64,000 nucleotides of DNA from Gymnorhina tibicen (lineage: Eukaryota > Chordata > Aves > Passeriformes > Artamidae). Made by a program: the position numbers and the translations under genes. The stretch is from the NCBI GenBank assembly GCA_013399875.1, contig VXAZ01008017.1:51161-115160 (forward strand), in the 5' to 3' direction. Shown one piece after another: positions 11,801 to 24,156 of this stretch; the first letter of the stretch is position 1, and each line of letters begins with the position of its first letter. The notes under the pieces were generated by a model. The model searched no databases. It had not been told where the DNA came from and worked only from the letters and a program-made list of their open reading frames with translations.

Positions 11801-14800
11801 GTAGGTATATTAAGGGTTTTTTTCCAGTATGAGATCCAAAGAACACAAATATATTTTCATGTATATGGATCATGTACATGTACGGACTAGCACTTGATCA
11901 CATCAGTTGGGGAAGGATGAGCTAAAATGCAGAGTTCAGCTATACAAAGCTGAGATTTATTCATGTTACAAAGTGAAAATATCTCACCATTGTGGTTTGT
12001 GACCCATGCTGCTGTATTTCAGATATGTCATGTCTATAAAACAAAACTATTTCTTATTGGTAGGACTAGATGCTACCAAGTATGAATGATCATAATTCCT
12101 TCCTATATTACTCTAGAATTCTGTGTTGGGACATATTTTACTGACCTCTTCCTTCAGATTCTTGACATATAAAATTTATTTCTTCTACTTCTACCAAGTG
12201 CAGAGGCTTGCACGAGCTAAATTAAGATTGTGTGATGAAATTTTTTTTTGTTTTGGATTTTAGTGAATTGAACTCTGCATTTAATGTAGGCTGTTGAGCT
12301 ACTGATCTGCAATACAAGTGTCACTAAAGTTATCGTGTTCTTTTAATGAATTTGCTAGATTCATAGGGCTGCAAAAGAATAATGAAAGAAGGTATGACGT
12401 TGAACACTATGGAGAGTCTGAAGATTGGAATGTGGTCACCTGTAGTCATGGATCTGTCAGCTGGACAAACTTCAGTGTTCAGAAGGTTCATGAGTTAAAG
12501 TCTGAGAGGGCCACATGACCAGACAAATAATTCTTTAGAAGAGGAATATCAATCTCTGCATGACTAAATTTTCACTGAAGCAAATAAAACCTGAATCCCT
12601 TACAACTGTGTTGTTAGCTGTCCAAATAAAACCTCATGGTTTCTATTGTATTGTCAAATCTGTGTACAGCACTGTTGCTTTTATTACTTTTTTGTAGCTA
12701 TTTTCTTAACCTTGTAAGAAAACGCAGAATTGTATGGGAAACAATTATATGGGGGAAAAATGGGAAATTGCAGTCTGAAGAAGGAAAGAAGAATGGTAAG
12801 ATCATCCTTTATGGAAACAATTTAAAAGCTAAAGGTAGTAAAAAAAAAAGTGAAAACACACCAACCACCAGGTGCTATAAAATCATGATACGCAGCAGGA
12901 AAAAGAAATTACTTGTTCTCAGCCCAAGCCAAGGACAGTTCTAAAATCTTCTCATCTGATGGACAACAACTAGTCCAAAAATTGGCATGAAGTGTTTATT
13001 TCATCAGAATATCATACGCGGGTATGAACCACAACTTTTTCCTAACTCTTTTACAGCAGTGGCTAGTTTTTGCTGTTGGCTTCTCCATCTTTTTGCATCA
13101 CCTTACAGACAGCAGGCTTGTCTTTACAGATGGCTGACCAGTTTTGCATGCTCAAGGTGTTACAACATGTTCTAACTCTTAGACATATGTTTAGGCAAAA
13201 TGGGGGAAGTAAGCAAGGGATATACATTTTGTGGACTGAGAAGATCTTCTCTTAGGTCCTTAAGCCTGTGTAGTGTTGAGCACAGACCAATAACAGTCAA
13301 AGCTTAGTAAAATCTCATCACTTAGATGTCCTACTAGCTCAGGGAATGTAAATCATTTCATCATAGGTCTGAGATTTTCTATCACCTACCTTTTAAGTAC
13401 CCTGTTTAGAATTTCATTCCATGTATGACCATCTTTTTTTCATTTTTCTGCAATAACTGAACTTTTCCAAACTTCTTATAAAAGTAGCTAAAGTTGGGAA
13501 AAATTGGAAGGGGAGAGAAAGCAGTGTGTGTATTTGTGAAATTTAATTTTCTTACAAAGACAGCATATGTAGAAATCTTAGTAGTTTTGCCACCTGTGGA
13601 TTTTTTGGTCGCTGCTTGTAGGGGCAGTCACTCTAGCTTTGCAGAGAAATAAGTGGTATGTACATTGATTCTACTGTACATTAATTTTCACATTTTTTCC
13701 ACTTTAGTGTTCACTGCCTCTATGGAATCTCTTAAAAAGCTTCAACCTTCAAAATTTCTGCTTTTCAGGGCCTTCTTATAGAGGAAGTTCAGCAAAGAGG
13801 ATGTCAGGGTAGAGGGAAGCGTTTTGTGATAATGTAAGACATCCTAATAAATTCCAAGAGTGCTCAAGAAATGAGACAGGAAATTATATGCAACTTATAA
13901 TAAATTCAAACTGTCCTATAAAGTAAATATACTCATTTTGTTTCCATACAAATATACTGTGTGGGTGTCAAATTTCCCCTTCTAGCTTTCTTGGATATAA
14001 TCTCTGTCCCTGTTTGAAGTTTGCTAGTGTGTTGTTCAGGTTCTGTGCTGTATCAACAGAGCAGATATGAAAGGAAATAAAGGAAGCAATAAGGTCTCCT
14101 GCTGTTTTGATGCTGGCATCAGATGGGTGAATTATTTATTTACTTACTTACTTACTGATTTATTGAAATCCTGTATTTCTTTCAGTCTGAATTGTTAAAA
14201 GAATGAGTTGTTCAGGGCAAGCACAGTGGCCCTTAACAAGCCCAAAGCTGTCTTCTCTTATTGTAAATATCTTTTGGATACGACATTTTCATAGTTCCTG
14301 TAACTTTTTAAAAGACAGAGGATTTTCAAGTTCCTGTAGCATGTCCAATATGTCCCTTAAAGGTCCAGACATATTTTAAAGACAAAAGATCTGAATTAGC
14401 TGAAGGGGAGAGGGAAGTACTGTAAACCAAATATCTGAAACTAAAAACTTGAGTTGCTGTTGCTTTAATTCTAAGATTCTGCCACTCCAAACTTTAGATT
14501 CTTGTCATTCTCTGATGGGCTCATCAGTGCTGGTAAGCACCAGGTCAAGAGGGAGTGTCTTATCACCTTACTAGAACTGAAGACTGACGTAGAGAGAAGT
14601 GCATATCCTTTCTGTGTAGCAAACTAGTTCAAAGTCTGGGTGTGTCATTTCTGTTATTTGGGGGCAGCAAGGGAAAAAAAATATTTTCATCACATGGGAT
14701 TTGAGGGCAGCATGAGAGGAGGAGCAGCAGCTTATGTCCTGAAAGTGTTTAGCCCCTTCCAATGTAAATTCATTAAAAAAAAAAAAATTAGTACTGCTAA

Positions 14801-14804
14801 AAGA

Positions 14805-14870
14805 CTTCCTTCCTTCCTTCCTTCCTTCCTTCCTTCCTTCCTTCCTTCCTTCCTTCCTTCCTTCCTTCCC
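14805..14870. repeat. CTTC tetranucleotide microsatellite
   Basis: About 16 nearly perfect CTTC units form a pure pyrimidine strand of 66 bp in intron 1. Pure tracts of this length are commonly polymorphic. The long open frame through it (14640-15185, with a repeating LPSF peptide) exists only because the repeat contains no stop codon. Confidence 0.97.
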
Positions 14871-17800
14871 TCATTTTTTCTTAAAGCTGATGAGCACAGC
14901 ACAGCCAGCACATACTTTCATTTCTCACCACTTGGAAAACATTTGGCATGCAACAGCCTTCATTACAGATTACAATTTTACTTTTCTCTCATCTCCTTTC
15001 TGTGTGCGTTGTGGGCTTTTTCCCTGCCCACAGTTCTTGCTACGTGGAAGAAAAACACAAAGTCCTCGAGTGCAAGATGCACTTTTGAACCCATGCTGTT
15101 GGGTGGGTTCCGAATTCTGAAAAATGATTTCACCTCCCCTGTATCTGAACCAGTCCTAGCCTTAAAAACCCTTCTGAGTCAATAAGGCGACAAGTCTGAG
15201 GCTGAGCCAGCTTGGACTTGCTCTGTATTGGATCACCCATGCCTGGTGTTTACACCAGCACAGCAGGATTTAAATACAACAAAATGTTGTAACTTCAGTC
15301 TGTGAGAGCAAGAAAGAAAACTCTTGTATTCACACTGCTCTCCTGGTGGTTTTTTTCATATGGGTAAGAAGGGTGAGAGATAGAACTCATCTGAGGTTTA
15401 TAAGGCACTGCTATAAAATGTTACACAGATTTAAGTGTGCACCATATTGAAGTGATATGGTGTCAGCTCCATCCCTGCCAGCAACCCCCTTCCCCGCCCC
15501 TCCAGCTGGCTGCTGCCCTTCTATGAGAAGAAATGAGCTCACATTTGGCACATTTCTCCTGGGATACAACTTCCAGTCCAGGTTTAGAAATGGCTGTTTA
15601 GCTCTTAATGTCCTGGGATGGCTGTTAATTGATTCTTCCCTGTGTTGTGGCACACTAGAAGCTGTGTCCTCCCATGTACAGAGTGCAGCTATATGGCTTG
15701 CTTCAGGGCATTAGGAATCCCTTGGGACTATGAGGACAGCACTGGCAATATTCTTGTCCTTCTGAGATGAATTGATGTGTGTAGATATTTATGTGAGAGG
15801 GTGCAGCTGTGTACAACAGAGACTACAGACAGAGTGGTTTTAGGAGTTCAGCATGACACTTTGTCCTATTACTTGTGCAATAGCCATATCAGGTCATGGT
15901 TAGGGAGGGAGGTGAGGTTATTGACCTCTCAATAAACCTTTGCTTTCCTGTGCAAAAGGAAAACATACTATAATTTATCTTCTTCTGTCCCCTTAGTAAT
16001 GATCCTGTCTTTCATGACTGTGCTGTTAAGAATAAGAGAAGACAAAAGAAACACAGCACTGAAAAGGACTAACAGCGCAAATTTTCACTAATGTCCCTGA
16101 ACTGAGCTAGCTGTATGTGTATCAGGTGTTTTCCTTCAGGGTAAGGAAAAATCCACCTATTGCTCTTTCCCTTTGTTCACAGGAGCAGAATAAGCATTGG
16201 GAAACTGCAAGAGTTATCTTGGTGAAATTTCCTCATGATGGATAATTTGGGACAAGAAGAGTAAATAAAAAACTATCCAGAAAGAGATTTGGATTTTTTT
16301 GTTTATTCCTTTTTAAGAGACTGAAATAATAAATCCTGGCCAATTTATCTGCACTGGCAAAATCTGAGCATAATTACCCAAAGTTCAGAATATATGCTCA
16401 CACACCTGTGCTCCTGTGCCAGTGCCTTCCTTGGGGTTTGGAGACATTCAGATGAAGGGCTCCCTGTGCCAGGGGTTTTCCATAGGAAATACTCTCTTGA
16501 TTCCCTCAGAGGCCTTTTGCTTTGACTTGCAAGTAAAAAGGAGGCAAAAATTCCTAAGTTAATTTCCAAGAGTGTGAAGCCTCAGGCAAGTGGGATGGTA
16601 CTGTTCAGCTCACAGCTGCATCCCCAGTAGGAGGGAGCTGCTGGCCACCAGGGAACTGGGGAGACAGTGTTCGAGGAATAACCACTATGGCCTCAAGATG
16701 TCTGATGCTCATTGCAGCTACTTTTCTTTACAGGTTGTTTGCCAGGGAAAACAGTGTTGTAGGAGTATTTTGAACAGTTCTGTAGGCATCCTTTTGATCT
16801 GGCCATATGGAACAGCATGCAGTTTTTCATGGCAGCAACAGCACTAGTGGTCACTCAACATCTCAGGTGCAGTAAACAACTCAGGCAGATTGGGTACAAG
16901 GGCATTTTCTCTTTTCATCTTTTAACTTCTGTGAGAGCAGAATGTCCATTATTTTGGTTATCATGTCAGGTAGGTGGATTTTTCTGGTTTTTGTGGTCCT
17001 TCTGTAGGCTGACTGGGTGGCAGGTCTGGTGGCAGAAGTCCTTTTTTTTGCTTTTACATGGGATATGGACAAGACAATGGGAAGACAAGCTATTTACCAT
17101 ACCAGCTAAAGAGTGTTCATCTATCCTGACCCTGAATCTGACCTTTGGGAAAAGAAAATAGGTTGAAGTCATTGGTTTCTATGGCTGACTTCATGAGGTG
17201 GATGAAATGGAAAGATACCTGCTTGGAACTGAAGAACAGCTATTGTCATGGGAAATCCTAGTGCTTCCAGGGCATCATGCTCCTCAGAAGGAGGAGGCTT
17301 ACTCTTGTCAGCCCTTTCTTCGGTATGGTAAAGTTATTCTGGAACACTAGATGTGCTTTGGTTATCCAGTACCATTTAAAACGATGTGCAACTCTTTGCC
17401 TAGATAGATTAAACATTTTCTTTTCATGAATTGCAAACTGGATGTGTCAGAATATTTTACTTACGACGTTTCAAGATATTCACTTTGAAAAGTTTCAACA
17501 GTTAATCAGAAGTGTCTTGCATGTCAACACATTTTTTGATGGTAATTACCAATATAAATGCAACTGACTGTGAATTTGTTCTGCCTTGTCTTTTTTCAAA
17601 AGCCAGAGATTTCCAAACAGTTTTCCATGTGAGCTTTAATCCCGCTGTTAACTTGGATGAATGCAACAAAGATACATAACACTGTGTCAATGAAATCTTA
17701 TAAACCATACATTTACATTGGTTGAAGCTTTGAAATACGTGGGTTTTATAGAGAGTTGAGGTCACTGGCCTTGTCTCCTTCTGTTACACACCTAGGGAAG

Positions 17801-18035
17801 TGCTAAGAGCAGTTTCTTCCTGGTTCACTACAGACAGTATTTCAGTACTATGTGAAGTATATGTTTAACCTCAGAGACAAACATCAAAGGATGATCAAAG
17901 ATTACTCAAAGGAGAATGTGTGGCTTGGCAAGAATTCATGTAGGGATGCATTTAAATCTATCTGAAAAGGCTGGGCAGAAAGACCATTCTATAGGAAAAA
18001 TTACTGGTTTTTTGTCCCTAACATAATTTTTACAG

Positions 18036-18080
18036 TAGCTAAAGACAAGTGTAGGCCTAAAGTTTAGCTAAAGACAAGTG
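18036..18080. repeat. Short direct duplication, 16 bp, period 29
   Basis: The 16-mer tagctaaagacaagtg occurs exactly at 18036-18051 and 18065-18080, separated by 13 bases. It looks like a small local duplication with no evident function. Confidence 0.85.
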
Positions 18081-20802
18081 GCCTCAGAGGAGCCTTGCAT
18101 ATTGTCACTGACACTTCATCATACCCTGAAACAGTGGGGATATGATAAGAACCAGATGATATAAATTTCTTAACCAAACTCAATCGTTCATAGTATCTGG
18201 GAAGTAACTGGCCTAAATTCTGTATCAATGCCGTAGTCCAACAAGAGTTTAACTACATTTTTCACTATCTGTATTGCTGTTTAATCTAGGGAACACACAG
18301 GGTGCTTGAAAAAAGGACTTCAGCAGCATTTTACTGAATGAGGAGGAAGACTAGATGCCTCAGAACCAAAGGAGAAATTAAACAGCATGATCTGCGTTTA
18401 CACACACACTCTTCTGTGTGACACTGACAAAGAGTTGGCTTCTGTAGGGGTAGAACTGTTCCAAACAAAATTTTATATTCAATTCCAGTGTGCAACTAAG
18501 ATTTATTTTCTTAAGGTTGAACTTCTTTTATAGACCTCAGGACATGAACAGAGGTCTTGCTGCTCTTCATTTTTCTCCCTCCGTGCACCCACACACACGT
18601 GTACACATATGCTTTTAAAAGAAACCTGGTTCTTGTCAGGGATGCGGCTCCTAGATGTCCAGGTAGCTGTTCTGATTTAAGAATGTGTGACACTTGTATT
18701 CCAGATAGTCTAAATGATTTCTGTGTACTGTAAATGGAAAGGGTAGGAAACACCACTGAATATAACATGGATGCCTTACAACTCTTTAATAAATTCAGAA
18801 ATTACTATTAAACACTGAAACTGGATTTTTTTTGAAGAATCAGATTGGATACCTAGCTCTATTAGTCTTACTTGGTTATGTCATATTACTTTTGTTTGTA
18901 TTATGAAAAGTCCTTTGTTTGACTTGTAGTTTAAAGCCTTTTTTTTTTCTTTACTTCTGTAAGCATTTTCACCTGAGTACCCTATCTATTAGTGATTTCA
19001 TTTTTTACACATGATCCTTTTTGCTTTCTGGTCCGATAGCGCAAGGTGTTCTTCCTATTTCTCATCAGACAATTCTTTGGGAGTCCTCCTGCCCATTCCC
19101 ACTGGAGCTGAGGTATGGGGTGGTAGATGCAGGATCACTATCAGATTAAGAGGTGTATGTTAAGATATTAAAGAGATTAAGAAACATCTGGTTTTGATTA
19201 GTGCTAGCAGATTTATTTGTTTATATAGGTCATTCATAAGTAATTGCTTAAGGCTGACATTTTTGACTGGATAATTTTGATGTCAGGACATCGTGAGTTT
19301 TGTCTGGCCAAAGCAATGGGTATTTCCCGGGAAGCTCAGGCTGACATGCACCTAGAATGGACAGAAGGGATAAGGAAGGTCTTCTGATACCAGCAACAGG
19401 GCATAATGAGCCTTGATGACTGTATTTTGCTTCTTTGACATACACTGGCACTTTGAGAACCACCAATCTGGAGTACCTCTGGCAGAGGTAAAAGACTTTT
19501 TCTATGATGAAACTGTTACTTAAAGAAAGCTTTAAGCGGTGCCAGCTTTGCTCTTTGCAGCTTTAAAGGCATATACTTCCCTCTACTTTTTTTTTCCCCC
19601 TTTATTTTTTGTTCCTTCTCTTTACTCTCTATGACAGGAATTTCAGGGCTTTAAAGAAGTACTGTAGGAGTTCTTGCACTGCAGAACTCTTGACTGCTAC
19701 TTTAATGTAAGAGCTTAAGTTTAGTTCATTTTATTGAAAGTGGGTAGAAATTATTGACTACCAGTATAAGCTAATTTTGAAAAATCTATGTTAGACAATG
19801 CATTCTTAGCTAGTAATTGTATAGATAGCCTTTGAACCTGGAATAGATCTGTAATGGACAGTTGTCTTCCAATTTAAAATTACTTTTTGGGTATTGCTAG
19901 AATTTCAAGCTCAGTCTTAACCATGTAGCTCACAGGAAGGAAAACACTCTACTTTCTTTAACATTAAGCATGGATGGAGTTGAAATGAATTATGTTTATT
20001 CCACTTGTTAAAAGAAAACTTGGAGCCTGTTCCAGCTTGAGATCACATGTTTTTTGGGAATATATAGGTCTTAAAACAAATTTTGGAATGCAAGTTATAG
20101 GCTCACAGATCTCCTCTGGGTAGGATTACAATTTATGTCAGAAAAACTTGGACCCTTAGAATATCTAGTTGTGCTGATGCTTGTAATTTGTGGTGAGGTA
20201 AGAGCACTTGATTCAAGTGAGTTTACCTTACAACCCTTCTTAATTATGTCTTTGGACTTTCAACCAGAGCTGAATGATCAGGTCATGCACCCACCCGCAG
20301 TTTGAAGATATTTGTTTTCCTATAAACTGGAAGCACAGACATGTATTTTAATTTTAAGAAAATAAAATTGCAAATACTCATTTTCATTTTTTAAAAATTA
20401 CTCTTCAAAAAGCATTCAGGTGAAATAGCCTCAGTAAATTTTTTCATTTTCTCCTATCTCAAATGTAAGTCTGGAGACTGGGTCACATCTAGTCATAGTC
20501 AGAATTTGATCACTTATGAAACTTTAATTTTTACATTTACACTTGCAATTATTGTGTTGATTTTTTTTTGTATTTTAATAAAGGTAAGATAAAATGAGTG
20601 TGTCAAATAACTGTTACGCACTCATTAGACAGACCTTATCTCTCACAGACTAAATTAATTTTCTTTTTCACTCATGAATAGCAATATTCAAGGCTGGTAT
20701 ATTTCACCATATTTCATTACTAAACTTCTACACAGCTTCACTGAAGATAAAATTATTTCAGTGTTGAGTTATCTCTGTGTCTCAAATAATCCCTTAGGGT
20801 TG

Positions 20803-21416
20803 CCATCAGCCAGGAGGTCCTGGTTGGTGGCAGAGCATCGCCAGCTGGGCAAGGGAGGGAATTGTCCCACTTTGCTCTGCGTTGGGGTGGTCTCACCTCA
20901 AGTCCCGGGGGCAGTTTTTGGATGCCACAATATGAGAAAGGCATGAAACTATTAGAGAGCATCTGAAAAAGGGCTGCAAAGATGGTGAAGGACCTTGAGG
21001 GGAAGCTGCGTGAGGAGTGGTTGAGGTCGCTTGGTCTGTTCCACCTGGAGAAGAGGAGACTGAGGGGAAATCTCGTTGCAGCCTACAATTGCCTTGTGAG
21101 GGGAAGAGGAGGGGCAGGCACTGATCTCTTCTCTGTGCTGACCAGTGACAGGACCCAAGGGAATGCCCTCAAACTTTGTCAGGAGGAGGTTTAAGTTGGA
21201 TATCAGGAACAGGTTTTCACTGCGAGGGTGGTTGGGCACTGGAACAGCCTCCCCAGGGCAGTGGTCACAGCCCCAGCCTGACAGAGTTCAAGAAGAGTTT
21301 GGATAATGCTCTCAGGCACATGGTGTGACACTTGGGGTGTCCTGTGCAGGGCCAAGACTTGGGCTCGATGATTCTTTTGGGTCCCTTCCAACTCAGCATA
21401 TTGTGTGATGCTATGG
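20803..21416 (+). repeat. CR1 LINE, 3' fragment (sense), intron 1
   Basis: The fragment carries remnants of the C-terminal part of CR1 ORF2, then the CR1 3' blocks: an accttgaggggaagctgcgtgag block, a gagaagaggagactgagggg block, a gaggaggtttaagttggatatc block, a ttgggcactggaacagcct block, and a tail near gggtcccttccaactcagca ending tgtgatgctatg. Frame-breaking changes show it is dead. It belongs to the same subfamily as the copy at 48210-48933. Confidence 0.93.
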
Positions 21417-22536
21417 AAGCTAAAGCTGATTGCTGTAACATGGGCCAGCAGCGATGCTTGCTGATGTTTCTCTGTTTAAGGTCTACCTGTAAAGTCTCCC
21501 TCATACTGTTGTTTTGCCTTCTCATTAATGTCAAGTGCAGTTAGAACTGCTATTCACCAGGTGCTGGCCCACAGCAGAAGTCAAGCTTTGAAGGAGAACA
21601 CTGCTTGTCTCCATCAGACACAGGCATTTTTGGTGCACCTTTGCAAGGTTAGTCAGTTTTTCCAGCAAAACCACATTGCCCACTAGGGACAATATCTATC
21701 TAGATGGTTAAATCATTTGTGTCCATACAAATCTATGTTTCTGAGGTGCATTTGCATAAATGAAAATAAAATGCTGAATACAGGTATGACTGCTTTATTT
21801 GAGGCAGGTACTGCTATATATTTATGACTTAATCCTCAAAAAGCTGAGCATTTCTGAGTCTTTCAGTGCTACTTCTCTATGAAGTTGTTTGAGCACAGCC
21901 ACTGGCATTAAAAGCACTGTCTGGGTCTGTGCCTGATACTGGTAACTCCCACTCTTCAGGGAATGTACGTTTTCTTTTTCAAGCTAGCAAACAGTAGGGA
22001 TGAAACAGCTAGGGAAACTTGGTCCAGAAAGTTTCACAGACCTGTAGACAGAGAAGCAATGATAGTTCCAATTCCTTATGGGAAGTGCATGAAAGTGATT
22101 ATACTGAATGCCTTTTCAGCACATTTTTCCTTAGGAGCACTTTGGAAGGCACCCTTCAATATGCCTTTTCATAGTTTCTAACAGAGCAGCAAAACTTCAG
22201 ACCACAATTTCTAATATCTATAATACTCCAATTCTTAATCAGAAAAAATCCTTTGTCTCGCTGTTGTTCAAAGGCTTCTCTTAGAGCAGACTTCTGTAGC
22301 CTCAAACTGAGACAAAGTAGGATATTCAAAAGATGAAAGTGAATTCATACACCATTCACTACTAAGGAACTGGTTGTCAACTAGTAGGCATGCCAGAGAG
22401 GAACAGATTTATTCATTTTATTCAGTGCTTTCAATAACCGGGATGACAACCAGTAAAAAGAAAGGTTAAACTAGGAACAGTATTTTTGACACTTAAATGT
22501 TGTTTCCTGATTTTTTTTCCTTCTCCCTCTCCTCAG

Positions 22537-22664
22537 AGCTCCAGAACAGCTCGCTCGGAGGAAGACCGAGACTCACTGTGGGATGCCTGGGGCTCATGGA
22601 GCGAATGTTCGCGCACTTGTGGAGGAGGGGCTTCGTATTCGCTGAGACGCTGCCTGAGCAGCAA
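22537..22664 (+). CDS. ADAMTSL1: ADAMTSL1 coding exon 2: first half of TSP1 repeat 1
   Basis: The 128-nt exon follows a long pyrimidine tract and the acceptor ctcag, and ends at the donor gtaagc. It encodes residues 20-61 plus two bases of codon 62. Residues 20-32 (SSRTARSEEDRDS) are the mature N-terminal linker; TSP1 repeat 1 begins at Trp34. Trp34, Trp37 and Trp40 form a WxxWxxW ladder, the C-mannosylation motif. Cys43-Ser-Arg-Thr-Cys47-Gly fits the O-fucosylation consensus CxxS/TCG with Thr46 as acceptor; both modifications are known for punctin-1 TSP1 repeats. Cys43, Cys47 and Cys58 are three of the six repeat cysteines. The exon ends in phase 2, so skipping it would shift the frame. Confidence 0.96.
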
Positions 22665-24140
22665 GTAAGCAGCTGAATGCTTTTCCTTCATTGGTGGAAA
22701 AATTCAACCTACTCATATGTGTCAGACCATAAGAAGTAACCAGTGGAGATCTTGACCTACATTGAAATTTCCATCTCAGTGTCAAAAAATTATGGTGGTG
22801 GTTTTTTTTTTTTAATTCAGGCAAGCAGCCAACATGCTTGATAAGGCAACATCCTCTAAAATATAGCAAGAACCCATGGAGATAAAAAAATGGTCTGGAC
22901 AACTTGCAAGGCTGCCAGCTCCTGAAACTGAAACTTCCCTCCACTTTCACCATTTAAGCAGTAAGAGTTGTCATGCAGTCATACCAGGATACAGATAATT
23001 CACTACATTTAGTGTTCCACAGTCTCAGCCACACTGACTATAAAAGCATCACATTAATTAAATGTGGTATCCTGAGCTATATAAGAAAAAGTAAAAGTTT
23101 TGCAAAGGGTATCTTACAAATTAAATTTCAGGTAGGAAGTCTTTAATACCAGCAAGGCCCCTCCCAAGAAACAGAAATAAAATGGTCTGGTACATAGGTG
23201 AATTCTGGGTGCCCAGTCAGGCATCTGACATTTTATTCCTACCCAGTTACTAGCTTGCAATGGAAAATGAACAGTTCGATTAACAACTTTTCCACTCTTT
23301 ATGTAAGTTTTACCTGCAAAATATTTCTAGCAAATATTATTTCTGTCTACTTTAGGAAAACATTTACCTGCAGTAAACATGGTGTATGTGATAAATATTA
23401 AGATATTTCTGATAAGAGATATGAAGGGAAACTCCAGACCCACACTTCATGGCTTATTGCCATCTCTGATACCTTAGATATTGTAGGATAAAAAATCTAA
23501 TACAATTTTCCATCCTGCATACTTTCTTCCATATTTTTATTCATGTGCTTATAAAACTGATGTTAATATAACAAACAGTGGCCATACAGTCCAAATAATT
23601 TCCTCTGTCTGACATTTTAATATGTGATGTTGTTTAGTGAAGACTGGAAGCAGCATAAGGTATTGAACCATAACGTCAGAATAGGATATTGTATATTTTA
23701 GCTTTATCTGAGAACAGTCTCCTAGTAGCCGCTTCTATTGAGTTGACTGTGTGCAAAAGTCTGCTGGAAGAAAAGATAGGCAAAGGCATCTGTTGAAATG
23801 AGTGGAAAACCAGTACTTTGCTATTGCATTCCTATGGATAAAAAAAAAAATTTTGATTTTAAAGGTGGGGCCAGATTCTAATACCTTTTTAGTTTCATGG
23901 CCAATTGTGATTCTGCATTCACCTCAAAATCTGAAATTTCAGAGACAGGAACTTAATTTTAATCACAGTATATCATTTTCCATACTTAAAAAAATAAGTG
24001 ACCATCAATATGTTGCTTTAATGTAAACATGAACCCAGGCATATCAAGAGATCTAGGGAATCTGAGCAATAGGGGCTTTCTCTGCTCCCTCATGAGAACT
24101 GTCTCAAAAGGTTCTAGGGGGTAAATCTTGGAGTTCCAAA

Positions 24141-24156
24141 TAGTAGTAGTAGTAGT
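24141..24156. repeat. TAG trinucleotide microsatellite
   Basis: Five perfect TAG units plus one base. It is short and ordinary. Confidence 0.9.

Larger units (their letters stand above)
8861..22536 (+). other. ADAMTSL1 intron 1 (13,676 bp, phase 0)
   Basis: The intron runs from donor gtaaat to acceptor ctcag. It contains a CTTC microsatellite (14805-14870), a small TTAC/TTAT tetranucleotide run (about 14132-14158), a 16-bp direct duplication (18036-18051 and 18065-18080) and a CR1 LINE fragment (about 20803-21416). The rest is AT-rich with no recognisable exon or RNA gene. Confidence 0.9.

Noticed and set aside
14805..14870. CRISPR-like or satellite array
   Set aside because: It is a simple 4-bp microsatellite without spacers.
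14640..15185. 181-codon open frame on the + strand, the longest in the window
   Set aside because: It is kept open by the CTTC microsatellite, which encodes an LPSF repeat; the remainder has no domain and there is no conserved splice structure.
22594..22953. 119-codon antisense frame over exon 2
   Set aside because: It overlaps a well-supported exon and runs into the intron with no recognisable product.
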